A stretch of 64,000 bases of DNA from Microvirga sp. 17 mud 1-3 (GTDB taxonomy: Bacteria; Pseudomonadota; Alphaproteobacteria; Rhizobiales; Beijerinckiaceae). Numbering within the stretch: position 1 is the stretch's first letter; each line of letters opens with the position of its first letter. This document shows, piece after piece, positions 8,417 through 18,164 of the stretch. The notes under the pieces were generated by a model. The model made no database searches, was not told the origin of the DNA, and saw only the letters and a program-made list of their open reading frames with translations. Both the position numbers and the translations under genes were made by a program. The stretch lies in contig NZ_CP029481.1 of assembly GCF_003151255.1 (NCBI RefSeq), positions 1,054,001 to 1,118,000 of the forward strand, written 5' to 3'.

Positions 8417-9709
8417 ATGGTGGACATTGCGACCAGGGTCTATAACCACACCTGGAAAATCGACCCGATCGTTCGGTCCGTTCTCGACACGGATTTCTAC
8501 AAGCTCCTGATGGCGCAGACGATCTTTCGTCGCCACCGGGACGTCCAGGTCACCTTCGGTATCCAGAACCGCACGACCCGCATCCGCCTCGCGGAGATCA
8601 TCGACATGGGCGAATTGCGCGAGCAGCTCGACCATGTGCGCTCCCTGTCCTTGACCCGGGGCGAGTCCACATGGCTGCGGGGCAACACGTTCTACGGCAA
8701 GCGGCAGATGTTCTCGCCGGAATTCATGGACTGGCTGGAGACCTTCCGCTTTCCCGAATACCTCCTGGAGAAGGAGGACGGGCAATATGTGCTCACCTTC
8801 CACGGCCCCTGGATCGAGACCACCATGTGGGAGATCCCGGCGCTCGCCATCCTGAACGAGCTGCGCTCCCGCGGCGTGCTGAAGGGCATGGGCAAGTTCG
8901 AGCTCCAGGTCCTCTATGCACGGGCCATGACCCGGGTCTGGGAGAAGATCCAGCAGCTCAAATCCCTGCCTGACCTCTCCATCACGGATTTCGGCACGCG
9001 CCGCCGCCATGGCTTCCTCTGGCAGGATTGGTGCGTGCAGGCCATGATCGAGGGGTTGGGGCCGGCCTTCCTCGGCACGTCCAACTGCCTCATCGCCATG
9101 CGGCGCGAGGTGGAGGCGGTGGGCACCAACGCTCATGAGCTGCCGATGGTCTATACGGCGCTCGCCGACAACGACCAGGAGATGGCCATGGCGCCCTACC
9201 GGGTGCTGGCCGATTGGCAGAGCGATTACGAAGGCAATCTGCGCATCATCCTGCCGGACACGTACGGCACTTCCAATTTCCTGCGCAACGCTCCGGACTG
9301 GGTCGCAGCCTGGACGGGTATCCGCATCGATTCCAAGGACCCCATCGAGGGTGGCGAGGAGGCGATCGCCTGGTGGCTGGAGCGCGGCCAGAACCCCAAG
9401 GAGAAGCTCGCAATCTTCTCCGATGGGCTCGATGTCGACGTGATCCAGCGCATCCATCGGCACTTCTGGGGGCGCATGCGCATCGGCTATGGTTGGGGAA
9501 CCCTCCTGACCAACGATTTCCGCGGCTTCGTCCCGAATGGCGGGCTCGACCCCATCTCCATCGTCTGCAAGGTCATCTCGGCCGACGGCAGGCCGACGGT
9601 GAAACTCTCCGACAATCCCACCAAGGCCATGGGCCCGAAGGCGGAGATCGAGCATTACAAGCGCGTCTTCCACGTCGGCGCGCAGAACGCGAAACCGGTC
9701 CTGGTATGA
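8417..9709 (+). CDS. pncB: Nicotinate phosphoribosyltransferase
   Basis: Converts nicotinate plus PRPP, with ATP hydrolysis, to nicotinate mononucleotide in NAD salvage. The 430-aa length and the motifs are those of bacterial Pnc[11 protein letters not shown] at residues 25-34, [12 protein letters not shown] at 192-203 with the autophosphorylated-type His198, and TYGTSNFL in the C-terminal half. The stop overlaps the pxpA start by 4 bp (ATGA), so the two are translationally coupled. PRPP could come from prs at 53 kb. Confidence 0.95.
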   Translation: MVDIATRVYNHTWKIDPIVRSVLDTDFYKLLMAQTIFRRHRDVQVTFGIQNRTTRIRLAEIIDMGELREQLDHVRSLSLTRGESTWLRGNTFYGKRQMFSPEFMDWLETFRFPEYLLEKEDGQYVLTFHGPWIETTMWEIPALAILNELRSRGVLKGMGKFELQVLYARAMTRVWEKIQQLKSLPDLSITDFGTRRRHGFLWQDWCVQAMIEGLGPAFLGTSNCLIAMRREVEAVGTNAHELPMVYTALADNDQEMAMAPYRVLADWQSDYEGNLRIILPDTYGTSNFLRNAPDWVAAWTGIRIDSKDPIEGGEEAIAWWLERGQNPKEKLAIFSDGLDVDVIQRIHRHFWGRMRIGYGWGTLLTNDFRGFVPNGGLDPISIVCKVISADGRPTVKLSDNPTKAMGPKAEIEHYKRVFHVGAQNAKPVLV

Positions 9710-10476
9710 ACAAGACGATCGATCTCAACTGCGACATGGGCGAGGGCTTCGGGCCCTGGCCTATGGGAGACGACGCGGCAATGCTCGACATCGTCTCGTC
9801 CGCCAACATCGCGTGCGGCTTCCATGCGGGCGATCCGAACATCATGTTCCGGACCGCCGAGACGGCGCGCCGAAACGGCGTCGCCATCGGGGCGCATCCG
9901 GGCTTCAACGACCTGCCGGGATTCGGCCGCCGGACGATCCGCGGAGACAGCCCTGCAGAGATCGAGCGCATGGTCGCCTACCAGATCGGTGCGCTTCAGG
10001 CGGTGGCGACACTCGCCGGCCATCGGGTGACCTACGTAAAGGCGCATGGGGCCCTCAACAACATGGCGAACGAGGACGAGGATCTCGCCATGGCCATCGC
10101 GCGGGCCGTGAAGGGCGTCGATCCGGGCCTCGTGAACGTGTGCATGCCCGGCCTTCTCATGGAGAAGGCGTCCGAGAGGCTTGGGGTGCCGGTCGCGCGG
10201 GAGTTCTTTGCGGACCGGACATACGAGGACAACGGCACCCTCACGAGCCGCAAGAAGCCGGGTTCGGTCCTTCACGATGCCGAGGCGGCCGCCGAGCGGG
10301 TGCTGCGCACGCTCCAGGATGGCGCCGTGACGAGCGTGTCGGGCCGTCGCATCCCGGTCGCCATCGATACGATCTGCGTCCATGGGGACGAGCCGAGCGC
10401 CGTGGCCATGGCCCGCACGATCCGCGCCAAGCTCGAGGCGAACGGCATCACGGTCGCGCCATTCACCCGGATCTGA
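9706..10476 (+). CDS. pxpA: 5-oxoprolinase subunit A (LamB/YcsF family)
   Basis: PxpA works with PxpB and PxpC to cleave 5-oxoproline to glutamate with ATP. The 256-aa protein begins with the family signature [14 protein letters not shown], followed by [12 protein letters not shown] and [16 protein letters not shown], and later [11 protein letters not shown] and VHGDEPSAV. Length is normal. Unusually, the partners pxpB and pxpC are not adjacent: upstream is pncB (4-bp overlap) and downstream a methyltransferase. The partners may be elsewhere in the genome, or this copy may act on a different lactam. Confidence 0.9.
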   Translation: MNKTIDLNCDMGEGFGPWPMGDDAAMLDIVSSANIACGFHAGDPNIMFRTAETARRNGVAIGAHPGFNDLPGFGRRTIRGDSPAEIERMVAYQIGALQAVATLAGHRVTYVKAHGALNNMANEDEDLAMAIARAVKGVDPGLVNVCMPGLLMEKASERLGVPVAREFFADRTYEDNGTLTSRKKPGSVLHDAEAAAERVLRTLQDGAVTSVSGRRIPVAIDTICVHGDEPSAVAMARTIRAKLEANGITVAPFTRI

Positions 10477-10484
10477 GACGCGCC

Positions 10485-11228
10485 ATGTCGTTCAAGGACC
10501 ATTTCTCGTCGCGCTCGGCCGATTACGCGGCCCACCGACCGACCTATCCGGTTGCGCTCGTCGATTATCTCGCGGGGCTGTGCAAGACGCCCGCGACGGC
10601 TCTCGACGTGGGCTGCGGCACGGGCCAGCTGTCGGTCCTGCTCGCCGAGAGATTTGCGTCCGTTGTCGCGACCGATGCGAGCGCCAGGCAGATCGAGAAT
10701 GCCGTGCCTCACGAGCGGGTCACATATCGCGTGGCTCCGGCCGAGAAGAGCGGGCTTCCGGAGCATTCCGTCGATCTCGTCACGGTCGCTCAGGCGGCGC
10801 ATTGGTTCGATCTTCCGGCTTTCTATGCGGAGGTTCGTCGCGTCGCGAAGCCCGGCGGGATCCTGGCCCTCATCACCTATGGGGTGGTCCGGGCGGACCC
10901 GGAGATCGACCCGGTGGTGCGGCACTTCTACCGGGACGTGATTGGGCCCTACTGGCCGCCCGAGCGCCGGCATGTGGAAGAGGGATATCGCGGCTTCGAT
11001 TTTCCGTTCACGGAGCTGACGGCGCCGGACATGGCCATCACGGCCGAATGGCGCGCCGCCGATCTCATTGGCTATGCGGATACCTGGTCGGCGGTGCGGG
11101 AGGCCGAGAAAGTCCTGGGCCGTGCCCCCATCGATGCCTTCGCGCAGGACCTGACCGCCGCCTGGGGCGACCCTGAACGGCGGCGCACGATACGCTTTCC
11201 CCTCTCGTTCCGGATCGGCCGGGTCTGA
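10485..11228 (+). CDS. Class I SAM-dependent methyltransferase
   Basis: A 247-aa Methyltransf_11-type protein. Motif I is LDVGCGTGQLSVLLAERF near residue 40. The acidic residue ending beta-2 is in VVATDAS, and LVTVAQAAHWFDLPAFYAEV is the usual motif-IV region of small-molecule methyltransferases. The C-terminal half is rich in Trp/Tyr and may form the substrate cap. It starts 8 bp after pxpA, so it is probably in the pncB-pxpA operon. It resembles trans-aconitate methyltransferase-like proteins, but the substrate is unknown. Confidence 0.85.
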   Translation: MSFKDHFSSRSADYAAHRPTYPVALVDYLAGLCKTPATALDVGCGTGQLSVLLAERFASVVATDASARQIENAVPHERVTYRVAPAEKSGLPEHSVDLVTVAQAAHWFDLPAFYAEVRRVAKPGGILALITYGVVRADPEIDPVVRHFYRDVIGPYWPPERRHVEEGYRGFDFPFTELTAPDMAITAEWRAADLIGYADTWSAVREAEKVLGRAPIDAFAQDLTAAWGDPERRRTIRFPLSFRIGRV

Positions 11229-11247
11229 CAAGAAGGCCTGTGTCTCG

Positions 11248-12959
11248 TCAGGAGACCAGCGCCATGCGGTCAACATCCACGAGCCCGAAATCGGTGATCT
11301 TCAGGTGCGGGATAACCGGCAGGGGAGGAAGGCCACCTGCAGGAAAGGCTCGGGCAGTGTGACGCCGAGATCTCTGGCAGCCTGTCGCAAGGGGTAGAGC
11401 GCATCGCGCACCTCCTCGTAGGAGCGGTCGCTCATGAGCCCCGCGATGGGCAGCGCCAGCTCGGCCCGAACCTCGCCGCCTGAGACCACCACGAAGCCGC
11501 CTTCGATGTCCCGCAGGCGATTGACGGCCGCGGCCATGTCGGCATCGCTTGCGCCGACCACGCAGATATTGTGGCTGTCATGGCCCACCGAAGACGCGAT
11601 GGCTCCCTTTTTAAGGCCGAAGCCTTTCACGAAGCCGAGGCCGATATTGCGGTTAATCCCGTGGCGCGCCACGACCGCGACCTTCACGACATCCTGTGCG
11701 GGATCGGGCTGAAGCGCGCCGTCTTGGTGGGGTAGCGTGGCCGAGGCCCGTTCCGTGATGATTCTGCCGGGAACGACGCCGATCACCGGCGTCGGACCGG
11801 AGGTGGCGGGAACGCGGAATTTCTCCGCCGAAACAGGATCGACCTTGATGCTGTTGCGGCCGATGGGCGCGACGGGCTGGCGGCTTGCAAACAGCGCCTC
11901 GTTCACGGGCCGTCCGGCGCTGATCACGTCGGACACGGCGCAGGTTTCGAGATCGTCCAGCAGCACGATGTCGGCGCGCTTGCCGGGCGCGATCATGCCG
12001 CGGTCGGTCAGCCCGAAGGCCTGCGCGGCCGTCAGCGATGCGGCCCGATAGGCCGCGAGCGGTTCGCACCCGAGTGAGATCAAGGTGCGGATCATGGAAT
12101 CGAGATGCCCTTCCTCTGCGATGTCGAGAGGATTGCGATCATCCGTGCACAGGGCGAGGAAGGGCGAGGTCTGAAGCGACAGAAGGGGCGCCAGGGCGTG
12201 CAGGTCCTTCGAGACCGAGCCTTCGCGGATAAGGACGGTCATGCCCTTGCGGATCTTCTCCAGTGCTTCCTCGGCGCTGGTGGTCTCGTGGTCGGTGCGG
12301 ATTCCCGCCGCCAGATAGCCGTTGAGGTCGAGGCCGCGCACAAGCGGCGCATGGCCGTCGATATGGCGGTCTGCGAATGCCTCGAGCTTGGCGAGGCAGG
12401 CGGGGTCCGCCGCGAGCACGCCGGGAAAGTTCATGAATTCCGCAAGGCCGATCACCTTGGGGTGGTGGCGATAGCGCAGGAGATCGGCAGCCTCGATACG
12501 CGCACCCGCCGTTTCGAGATGCGTTGCCGGAACGCAGCTCGACAATTGCACGCGCAGATCCATGATCGTCCCCTCTGCGCAGGCCAGGAAATAGTCGAAG
12601 GCAGCGGTGCCGAGCACATTCGCCATTTCGTGCGGATCGCAGATCGCCGTCGTGACGCCGTGCGGCAGCACGCAACGGTCGAACTCGAACGGCGTGACGA
12701 GGGAGGATTCCACATGCAAATGCGTGTCGATGAATCCCGGAACGGCGATGCGCCCGCGACCGTCGAAGGTGCGGGCGCTCCGGTAACGTCCATAGGTGCC
12801 GACGACGGTATCCTGGCAGATCGCGATGTCGGTCCGCGTGAGCGTACCGGTCACCAGATCGAGCAGGCGGACATCCGTGATGACGAGATCGGCCGCGGCC
12901 TTGCCGCGGCCCTGGGCGATGCGGGCCGCGATGGCCTGTGCGTCGGACTTTGTCGTCAT
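11248..12959 (-). pseudogene. ade: Adenine deaminase with a 3'-terminal frameshift
   Basis: Adenine deaminase (adenine to hypoxanthine, amidohydrolase superfamily). Motifs are intact: the metal-binding [32 protein letters not shown] and [11 protein letters not shown]. The uninterrupted frame runs 12959 to 11301 (552 aa) and ends with CRLSRT. Inserting one G in the G-run at 11322-11325 (plus strand) restores the family C-terminus, [18 protein letters not shown] and then RMALVS, ending at the TGA at 11248-11250. So one base is missing near the 3' end, by mutation or sequencing error. The truncated form loses only about 23 residues and might still fold. The upstream DUF882 gene is 7 bp away and cotranscribed. 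An in-frame extension to 13256 is an artefact of that gene. Confidence 0.85.
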
Positions 12960-12966
12960 GCGTCTC

Positions 12967-13527
12967 CTACCAGCTTCGGCGCGATCCATTGTCGATATGG
13001 ATGATGCCGTTCCGGTAGATCTTAAGACCCCCAACCTCGGGACGCGAGCGCAAATATGCCATGGCGCCGCGCTGGCGGTTGTGGAGGCGCAGGTCCATGG
13101 CGCGGCATGCGAGATGCAGGGAATGCCCGGCGCCGCCGGCACGCCTGTTGCGCCCGACCGTCCGGTGTGTGGATTCGATGCTGACCGTCCCGAACCGGGC
13201 CGAGAGATCCGCCACGACTTCGCGCAAGGCAGTCGGCAGGCAACCGGTTGGCGCACCGCTCCTCAGCATGATGCGGCCGTTGGCGACAGAGCCGGAGAAG
13301 AGGGGCGCAGCGGGCACCGTTCCGGTCCGTGGCAGGCTTCCGGTTACGCCCGTGTCCTTCAGGCGCTCCGGCCCCGGCAGGCTGGCATATTGCGGCACGA
13401 GGGCGGCCGTTCCTTCGCCTTCGGCTCTGGCCACCGGCGTGGTCGCCAGAAGCGCTCCGGCGACGCATGCGGCACAGATGGTCTCTCGCGGGAAACGATG
13501 GTTTCGACAATCGGAACCGGTGCTCAT
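12967..13527 (-). CDS. DUF882 / YcbK-like M15 peptidase-fold exported protein
   Basis: A 186-aa exported protein with a Tat- or Sec-like N-terminus ([27 protein letters not shown] written in part: ATTPVARA ends the signal). The C-terminal half carries the M15/DUF882 zinc-peptidase pattern: STHRTVGRN, then [15 protein letters not shown] with the HxxxxxxD spacing, then GIIHIDNG near the end with the last His. Family members act on, or bind to, peptidoglycan. The ATG at 13527 is chosen because GGGGAGGAC precedes it. It lies directly upstream of adenine deaminase, to which it has no known functional link. Confidence 0.82.
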   Translation of the reverse strand: MSTGSDCRNHRFPRETICAACVAGALLATTPVARAEGEGTAALVPQYASLPGPERLKDTGVTGSLPRTGTVPAAPLFSGSVANGRIMLRSGAPTGCLPTALREVVADLSARFGTVSIESTHRTVGRNRRAGGAGHSLHLACRAMDLRLHNRQRGAMAYLRSRPEVGGLKIYRNGIIHIDNGSRRSW

Positions 13528-13871
13528 CGGGTCCTCCCCTTGCGAGCCCCCGTTGCACAGCCATGAGCGACCGACCGCCGCACATGGCTGCGTTTCGTTA
13601 TCGTTCTTGAGCATGTAACGGCTAAGTTGCCGCTGCTGGCGAAGCAAGTTAAGGTTGAAAATGGGCAGCGCAACCCATCCTGGGAGACTTAAGTCCTCGA
13701 CACCTCGAAATGGCAGGCTTGAATTCCTGTTCTAACGCTCCCGAGATGTGAACTTATCCTTTGGAGCTTGGCAATAAAGTTGCTCCAGATCGGTCTTGCG
13801 GGCGTGGCTTTTCATGCACACATCTTCTGCATTGTCCTGCCCTCTCATGCGGCAGACTGGAGAAAGTGGGA
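13528..13871. other. Intergenic region between divergent genes
   Basis: These 344 bp separate the DUF882 gene (minus) from the DUF4112 gene (plus) and must contain both promoters. The stretch is moderately AT-richer than its flanks. I see no convincing palindrome, RNA gene or short ORF with a ribosome site. Confidence 0.6.
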
Positions 13872-14309
13872 ATGAACGCTGCGCACGGCGCATTTTTCGA
13901 AGCCATCAAGACTGCAGCCCCGACCCGCGGGGACGCGCTCGCGCGCGTGACGCTGGTGGCGCGGCTGATGGACAACGCCTTCCTGATCCCGGGCCTGAAC
14001 CGCCGCGTCGGCCTCGATGCGGTGATCGGTCTCGTTCCGGGTGTGGGCGATGCCGTCTCGGCCGTCCTGGCGAGCTATATCGTCTGGGAGGCGCACCAGC
14101 TCGGCCTGCCGCGCTGGAAGATCGCCCGCATGATCGGTAACATCGCTCTCGATACAGCCCTTGGGGCGATTCCGGTCGCCGGAGACGTGTTCGACGTGTT
14201 CTTCAAAGCCAATCAGCGCAATCTGCGCATCATCGAGAGCCATCTGGGCATCGCCCGCCGCGGGCCGCGCCACATCGACGGCACCGCGACCCGTATGGAC
14301 GAGCGCTGA
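13872..14309 (+). CDS. DUF4112 domain membrane protein
   Basis: A 145-aa protein of the DUF4112 family, function unknown. The family core is seen as LMDNAFLIPGLNRRVGLDAV, then LVPGVGDAVSAVLASYIV (hydrophobic segment 1, about residues 54-75) and LGAIPVAGDVFDVFFKANQRN (segment 2, about 98-118). The hydrophobic parts suggest a membrane-associated protein. Start ATG 13872, preceded by GGAGAAAG. It is followed after 2 bp by another membrane protein gene, so the pair probably forms an operon. Confidence 0.85.
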   Translation: MNAAHGAFFEAIKTAAPTRGDALARVTLVARLMDNAFLIPGLNRRVGLDAVIGLVPGVGDAVSAVLASYIVWEAHQLGLPRWKIARMIGNIALDTALGAIPVAGDVFDVFFKANQRNLRIIESHLGIARRGPRHIDGTATRMDER

Positions 14310-14311
14310 CC

Positions 14312-14710
14312 ATGAAACGCCTTGCCTGGTCCGTCGCCGCGATCCTGGTCGGCCTCTGGTCCCTTCTCGCCTGGGGCGCCTACGGCCTCATCGACCTGTT
14401 CGGCAGCACCATGGCCCGCAATGCCGACGTGGTGACGAGCCATCCCGGAACGGTGGAGTGGCTCTCGTGGAGCCTCGCGGCCCTGCGCAATCTCGGGCTG
14501 GCGGCCGTGGTCTTCGTCTGGGGTCTCGTGGCCCTGCTCATCCTCGCCGTGCCGACGGCCATCAGCCTCGTGATGGGGCGGACTCTCCGCCCTGTCGAGC
14601 CGATGGACTGGGGCAGCGCCTATCCGCGTCCTGGCTATCGGGACGTGACGCCGAGCCACGACGCGGAGCCTGCTCCGACCCGGGAGCCGCCCCGCATCGA
14701 GCAGCGGTAA
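14312..14710 (+). CDS. Small two-helix membrane protein, unknown family
   Basis: 132 aa with two clear membrane spans: about residues 5-28 (LAWSVAAILVGLWSLLAWGA) and 66-90 (LAAVVFVWGLVALLILAVPT). The loop between them is short and the C-terminal tail (95-132) is Pro/Arg/Glu-rich. I do not recognise a named domain. The 2-bp gap from the DUF4112 gene argues that the two proteins act together in the membrane. It converges on the amino-acid ABC transporter operon. Confidence 0.75.
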   Translation: MKRLAWSVAAILVGLWSLLAWGAYGLIDLFGSTMARNADVVTSHPGTVEWLSWSLAALRNLGLAAVVFVWGLVALLILAVPTAISLVMGRTLRPVEPMDWGSAYPRPGYRDVTPSHDAEPAPTREPPRIEQR

Positions 14711-14726
14711 AGGACCGGCCCGCGCC

Positions 14727-15581
14727 TCAGCGGTGGCTGGAGATGAACTGCTTGAAGCGCTCCGATTTCGGGGCGCCGAACACCTCGGCCGGCGCGCCTT
14801 CCTCTTCCACCACGCCCTTGTGCAGGAACATGACCCGGTTCGACACGTCGCGGGCAAAGCCCATTTCGTGCGTGACGACCAGCATAGTGCGTCCTTCCTC
14901 GGCGAGCGAGCGCATGACGCGCAGCACTTCGCCGACGAGTTCCGGATCGAGCGCCGAGGTCGGCTCGTCGAAGAGCATGACCTGCGGGCGCATGGCGAGC
15001 GCGCGGGCGATGGCGGCGCGCTGCTGCTGACCGCCTGACAGGTGCGACGGATACTGGTTGCGCTTGTCGACGATCCCGACCTTTTCGAGCAGGGCCTCGG
15101 CCTCCGCCACGCATTCAGCCTTCGGGCGCTTCTGCACGTGGACGGGCGCCTCGATGACGTTCTCAAGGATGGTCATGTGGGACCAGAGATTGAAGCTCTG
15201 GAACACCATGGCGACCCGGGAGCGGATGCGGTCGACCTGCGACTGGTCCGCCGGCTCCATGCCGCGCCGCGTCTGCTTCAGGCGGATGGCCTCGCCGCCG
15301 ATCTTCACCTCGCCGGAATCGGGCACTTCCAGCATGTTGATGCAGCGGAGCATGGTCGACTTGCCCGATCCGGAGGCTCCGAGGATCGAGATCACGTCGC
15401 CCTCGCGGGCCTCCAGGGAAACACCCTTGAGCACCTCGAGCGGGCCGAAGCTCTTGCGCAGATTGTGAACCGAGACGGCAGGCGTGGTGGCGGTCGACAC
15501 GGGGTGGGCTCCGGTACGAGACAGGGCGGCGTTGGGCGCTACTTGCGACATGGCGGCACTCGGGATCGCGGCCTCAGACAT
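14727..15581 (-). CDS. Polar/basic amino-acid ABC transporter ATP-binding protein (HisP-like)
   Basis: The ATPase that energises import through the two permeases upstream. 284 aa: Walker [10 protein letters not shown] near residue 71, Q-loop [14 protein letters not shown], signature [15 protein letters not shown], Walker [15 protein letters not shown] and H-loop [11 protein letters not shown] roughly 35-residue Ala/Thr/Pro-rich N-terminal extension precedes the ABC domain, so a shorter start is possible. The insert between Walker A and the Q-loop ([20 protein letters not shown]) is typical of HisP-type basic amino-acid systems. Overlaps the preceding permease gene by 8 bp. Confidence 0.93.
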   Translation of the reverse strand: MSEAAIPSAAMSQVAPNAALSRTGAHPVSTATTPAVSVHNLRKSFGPLEVLKGVSLEAREGDVISILGASGSGKSTMLRCINMLEVPDSGEVKIGGEAIRLKQTRRGMEPADQSQVDRIRSRVAMVFQSFNLWSHMTILENVIEAPVHVQKRPKAECVAEAEALLEKVGIVDKRNQYPSHLSGGQQQRAAIARALAMRPQVMLFDEPTSALDPELVGEVLRVMRSLAEEGRTMLVVTHEMGFARDVSNRVMFLHKGVVEEEGAPAEVFGAPKSERFKQFISSHR

Positions 15582-16299
15582 GAGCGGCCTCCAGCTTCGG
15601 CTCCACGGAGGGCGGGCGGCGCAGGTGAGGAGACAGCCACCATTCGATGGCCATGATGATGCGGGTAATGATGAAGTTGAGGATCAGGTAGATCGCACCG
15701 GCGACGACGAAGATCTCGATGGCCCGGAAGGTCTGCGAGATGAGCTTCGCGGCCAGGCCCGTCACCTCCATCATGGTGATGATCGAGGCGAGCGAGGTTG
15801 CCTTCACCATGAGGATGATTTCGCTGCCATAGGCGGGCAGAGCCTGACGGACCGCGATGGGAAACACGATGCGGCGGAACAGCAGGAAGCCGGACATGCC
15901 GCAGGCGCGGGCCGCCTCAACCTGCTGGTGCGGGACAGCCTGCAGTCCGCCGCGGATGATCTCGCTCGCATAGGCCGCGGTGTTGAGCGTCAGGGCGAGC
16001 ACCGCGCACCAGTAGGGCTCGCGGAAGAAGCCCCACAGGCCCCATTCCTGGAGTGTCGGGCGGAACTGGCCGAGGCCGTAATAGATCAGGAAGATCTGCA
16101 CCAGGAGCGGAGTACCGCGGAACACGAACACGTATCCCCGCGCGATGAGGTCGAGCACGCGGACGCCCGACATGCGCATCAGCGCCAGGATCATGGCGAA
16201 GACCGCGCCGAATGCTACGGACGTGAAGGAGAGGTTGAGGGTCAGCGGCACGCCGGACAGGAGCTGCAGGAACGTGCTCCACATGAAGGCGAGATCCAT
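15574..16299 (-). CDS. Amino-acid ABC transporter permease (HisM-like)
   Basis: Inner-membrane permease of the His/Glu/Gln/Arg/opine family (241 aa), with the first span at about residues 10-40 ([18 protein letters not shown]) and a conserved cytoplasmic coupling motif [20 protein letters not shown] near residue 150. Its ATG overlaps the stop of the other permease by one base (TGATG), and its 3' end overlaps the ATPase gene, so the three are tightly translationally coupled. It forms the heterodimeric channel with the 16299-17021 product. Confidence 0.93.
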   Translation of the reverse strand: MDLAFMWSTFLQLLSGVPLTLNLSFTSVAFGAVFAMILALMRMSGVRVLDLIARGYVFVFRGTPLLVQIFLIYYGLGQFRPTLQEWGLWGFFREPYWCAVLALTLNTAAYASEIIRGGLQAVPHQQVEAARACGMSGFLLFRRIVFPIAVRQALPAYGSEIILMVKATSLASIITMMEVTGLAAKLISQTFRAIEIFVVAGAIYLILNFIITRIIMAIEWWLSPHLRRPPSVEPKLEAAHV

Positions 16300-17021
16300 C
16301 AGGATGCCCTCCTCATGCCGCGCATCGAATGAGTCTCTGCGCGCTGGAACAGGTAGGTGGAGACCCAGGTGATCGCGAGGTAGAGCACGCCCGCCGTGAG
16401 ATAGAAGTCGAAGGGCCGGCGGGTGGAGCCGGCCGCGATATGCGACTGGCGCAGCAGCTCCACGAGACCCGTGACGGAGATGAGTGCGGATTCCTTCAGA
16501 ACCAGCTGCCAGGTATTGCCGAGGCCCGGAATGGCATAGCGCAGCACCTGGGGCGCGATGATGCGGCGGAACATCAGCCAGCGGTGCATGCCGACGGAGC
16601 GGGCCGCCTCAATCTCGCCGCGGGAGACCACCTGATAGGCGCCCCGGAACACCTCGGCCTGATAGGCGCCGGACACGATGCCGATGGCCAGCGCGCCGGT
16701 CACGAAGGCGGGCACGCCGATGAAGCCCTCCGCCCCGAACAGGCTGCCGATGGCGCTGAGCGCCGCGCTGCCGCCGAAATAAAAGAGATAAATGACGAGA
16801 AGATCCGGGATGCCGCGCAGGACGGTGGTGTATCCGTCCGCGAGCCACCGGGCCGCGATATTGCGCGAGAGCTTGGCCCAGGCCACCAGGGTGCCGACCA
16901 CGGAACCCACGAGAAATCCGCAGAGCGCCACGGCCAGCGTCATTGCCGTCGCCGTCAGGAGCGCCCATCCCCACCCGTTCGGGCCGAAGCCGACGAGCTC
17001 GAAATAGCTCAATTGCTGCAC
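16299..17021 (-). CDS. Amino-acid ABC transporter permease (HisQ-like)
   Basis: Second permease subunit (240 aa) of the same importer. Several hydrophobic spans are visible, for example LLTATAMTLAVALCGFLVGS at 20-39. The EAA coupling loop is IEAARSVGMHRWLMFRRIIAP near residue 142, with the conserved Gly. It is separated from the upstream binding-protein gene by 73 bp containing a stable hairpin, which is the usual arrangement for setting the binding protein above the permeases. Confidence 0.93.
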   Translation of the reverse strand: MQQLSYFELVGFGPNGWGWALLTATAMTLAVALCGFLVGSVVGTLVAWAKLSRNIAARWLADGYTTVLRGIPDLLVIYLFYFGGSAALSAIGSLFGAEGFIGVPAFVTGALAIGIVSGAYQAEVFRGAYQVVSRGEIEAARSVGMHRWLMFRRIIAPQVLRYAIPGLGNTWQLVLKESALISVTGLVELLRQSHIAAGSTRRPFDFYLTAGVLYLAITWVSTYLFQRAETHSMRGMRRAS

Positions 17022-17040
17022 GCTGAACTGTTCCTGTTTT

Positions 17041-17066
17041 GCGTCACCCCGCCTGCGGGGTGACGC
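17041..17066 (-). other. Intra-operon hairpin between binding-protein and permease genes
   Basis: Perfect 10-bp inverted repeat (17041-17050 and 17057-17066) with a 6-base loop. No T-tract follows on the transcribed strand. Such structures in ABC importer operons usually protect the 3' end of the binding-protein mRNA or attenuate downstream expression; that role is inferred here. Confidence 0.7.
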
Positions 17067-17094
17067 CGTTCGAGACGATGATCGTGCGACGCGC

Positions 17095-17940
17095 TCAGGA
17101 TTGCGGCGTCATGTCGACCTTGAACCACTTCTCGGTCAGCTTCTTGACCGTGCCGTCCGCGATGGCGGCCTGGATCGCGTCGTCGAAGTTCTTCTTCAGC
17201 TCCGCGTCGCCCTTGCGCAGACCGACGGCCACGCCGCGTCCCAGGACGCCGCCGGACACGCCCGCGCCGACCATGGTCATGTCCTTGAACTCGGGCTGGT
17301 CGATGGTCGCCTTCATGGAGGACTGCGCTGCGAAGATCGCGTCCACGCGGCCGGCCGACAGGTCGAGGTCATGCTGCTCGGTGGTCTTGTACTCGCGGAT
17401 CTCGATCACGTCCTTGAGGTACTTCTCGAGGAACTGGGAATTCACGGTCGAGCCCTGCACGCCGACCGTCTTGCCTTTCAGCACGGGCTTCCAGGCATCG
17501 ATCACCTTCTGGGCGCCCTGCGGGTCCTTGTCGAGATTCAGCCGTCCGCCCGTGCCTTCCAGCTTGGCGAGGGGCGAATCCTTCATGGTGGCGAAGCCGT
17601 GGAGGCCCGACGCATAGGGGCGGGTGAAGTCGATCACCTCGAGCCGCTTGTCGGTGATGTTCATGCCGGCCATGATGGCGTCGTATTTCTTGGCGTTCAG
17701 CGCCGGGATGATGCCATCCCAATCCTGGGCCACGATCTCGCACTTCACCTTCATGCGCGCGCACAGGTCGTTGGCGAGGTCGATTTCGAACCCTTCGAGC
17801 TTGCCGCCGGCGCCGGTGAAGTTCCACGGGGCGTAGGCGCCCTCGGTGGCGATCTTCACGGTCTTCTCCTGAGCAGTCGCGCCGCCCACCGCAAGCATGG
17901 CGGCCAGGAGGCCGAGGCCTAGTCCCTTGAACATTTTCAT
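17095..17940 (-). CDS. Amino-acid ABC transporter substrate-binding protein 1 (Lys/Arg/Orn-type)
   Basis: Periplasmic solute-binding protein family 3 (281 aa). The signal peptide ends GGATAQ-EKTV. The mature protein has the ligand-pocket motifs GAYAPWNFTGAGG, LEGFEIDLANDLCARM, YDAIMAGMNITDKR and GVQGSTVN, plus VDAIFAAQSSM, all typical of ArgT/HisJ-like proteins for basic amino acids. A cysteine pair is present within CARMKVKC. It is the first gene of the SBP1-HisQ-HisM-HisP operon. Residues of about 22-96 are almost identical to the tandem paralogue at 18165-19010, while the rest is clearly diverged. Confidence 0.93.
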   Translation of the reverse strand: MKMFKGLGLGLLAAMLAVGGATAQEKTVKIATEGAYAPWNFTGAGGKLEGFEIDLANDLCARMKVKCEIVAQDWDGIIPALNAKKYDAIMAGMNITDKRLEVIDFTRPYASGLHGFATMKDSPLAKLEGTGGRLNLDKDPQGAQKVIDAWKPVLKGKTVGVQGSTVNSQFLEKYLKDVIEIREYKTTEQHDLDLSAGRVDAIFAAQSSMKATIDQPEFKDMTMVGAGVSGGVLGRGVAVGLRKGDAELKKNFDDAIQAAIADGTVKKLTEKWFKVDMTPQS

Positions 17941-18117
17941 CGTCGTTCCCTTATCGTTAGTGCCGGTAGAACTCCGGCCGTTACGGCCGAAACCCGGGTC
18001 CCGGCCTTCGCCGTTGCGTAAAAGCTAACATTCAAAAGCGAAGCCAGCGCAAGTCCCAATCCTGCTGAATTGGCTCCCCCGAATGGTGATTTCGGTCGCA
18101 GTTGGGGCCGGAATATA

Positions 18118-18147
18118 CAAAAAAGGCGCGGCCGGAGCCGCGCCTTT
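18118..18147 (-). terminator. Rho-independent terminator of the second binding-protein gene
   Basis: Perfect 8-bp GC stem (18125-18132 and 18137-18144) with a 4-base loop. On the minus strand it is followed by a T-run. It isolates the 18165-19010 gene from the downstream importer operon. Confidence 0.92.
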
Positions 18148-18164
18148 GATCGAATGAGCCAGGA

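Noticed and set aside
9214..9705. Extension of the pxpA frame into pncB
   Set aside because: It is the out-of-frame reading of pncB; PxpA homologues begin at the 9706 ATG.
12960..13256. Upstream extension of the adenine deaminase frame
   Set aside because: It overlaps the DUF882 gene in another frame and is Pro/Ser/Arg-rich; the family start is at 12959.
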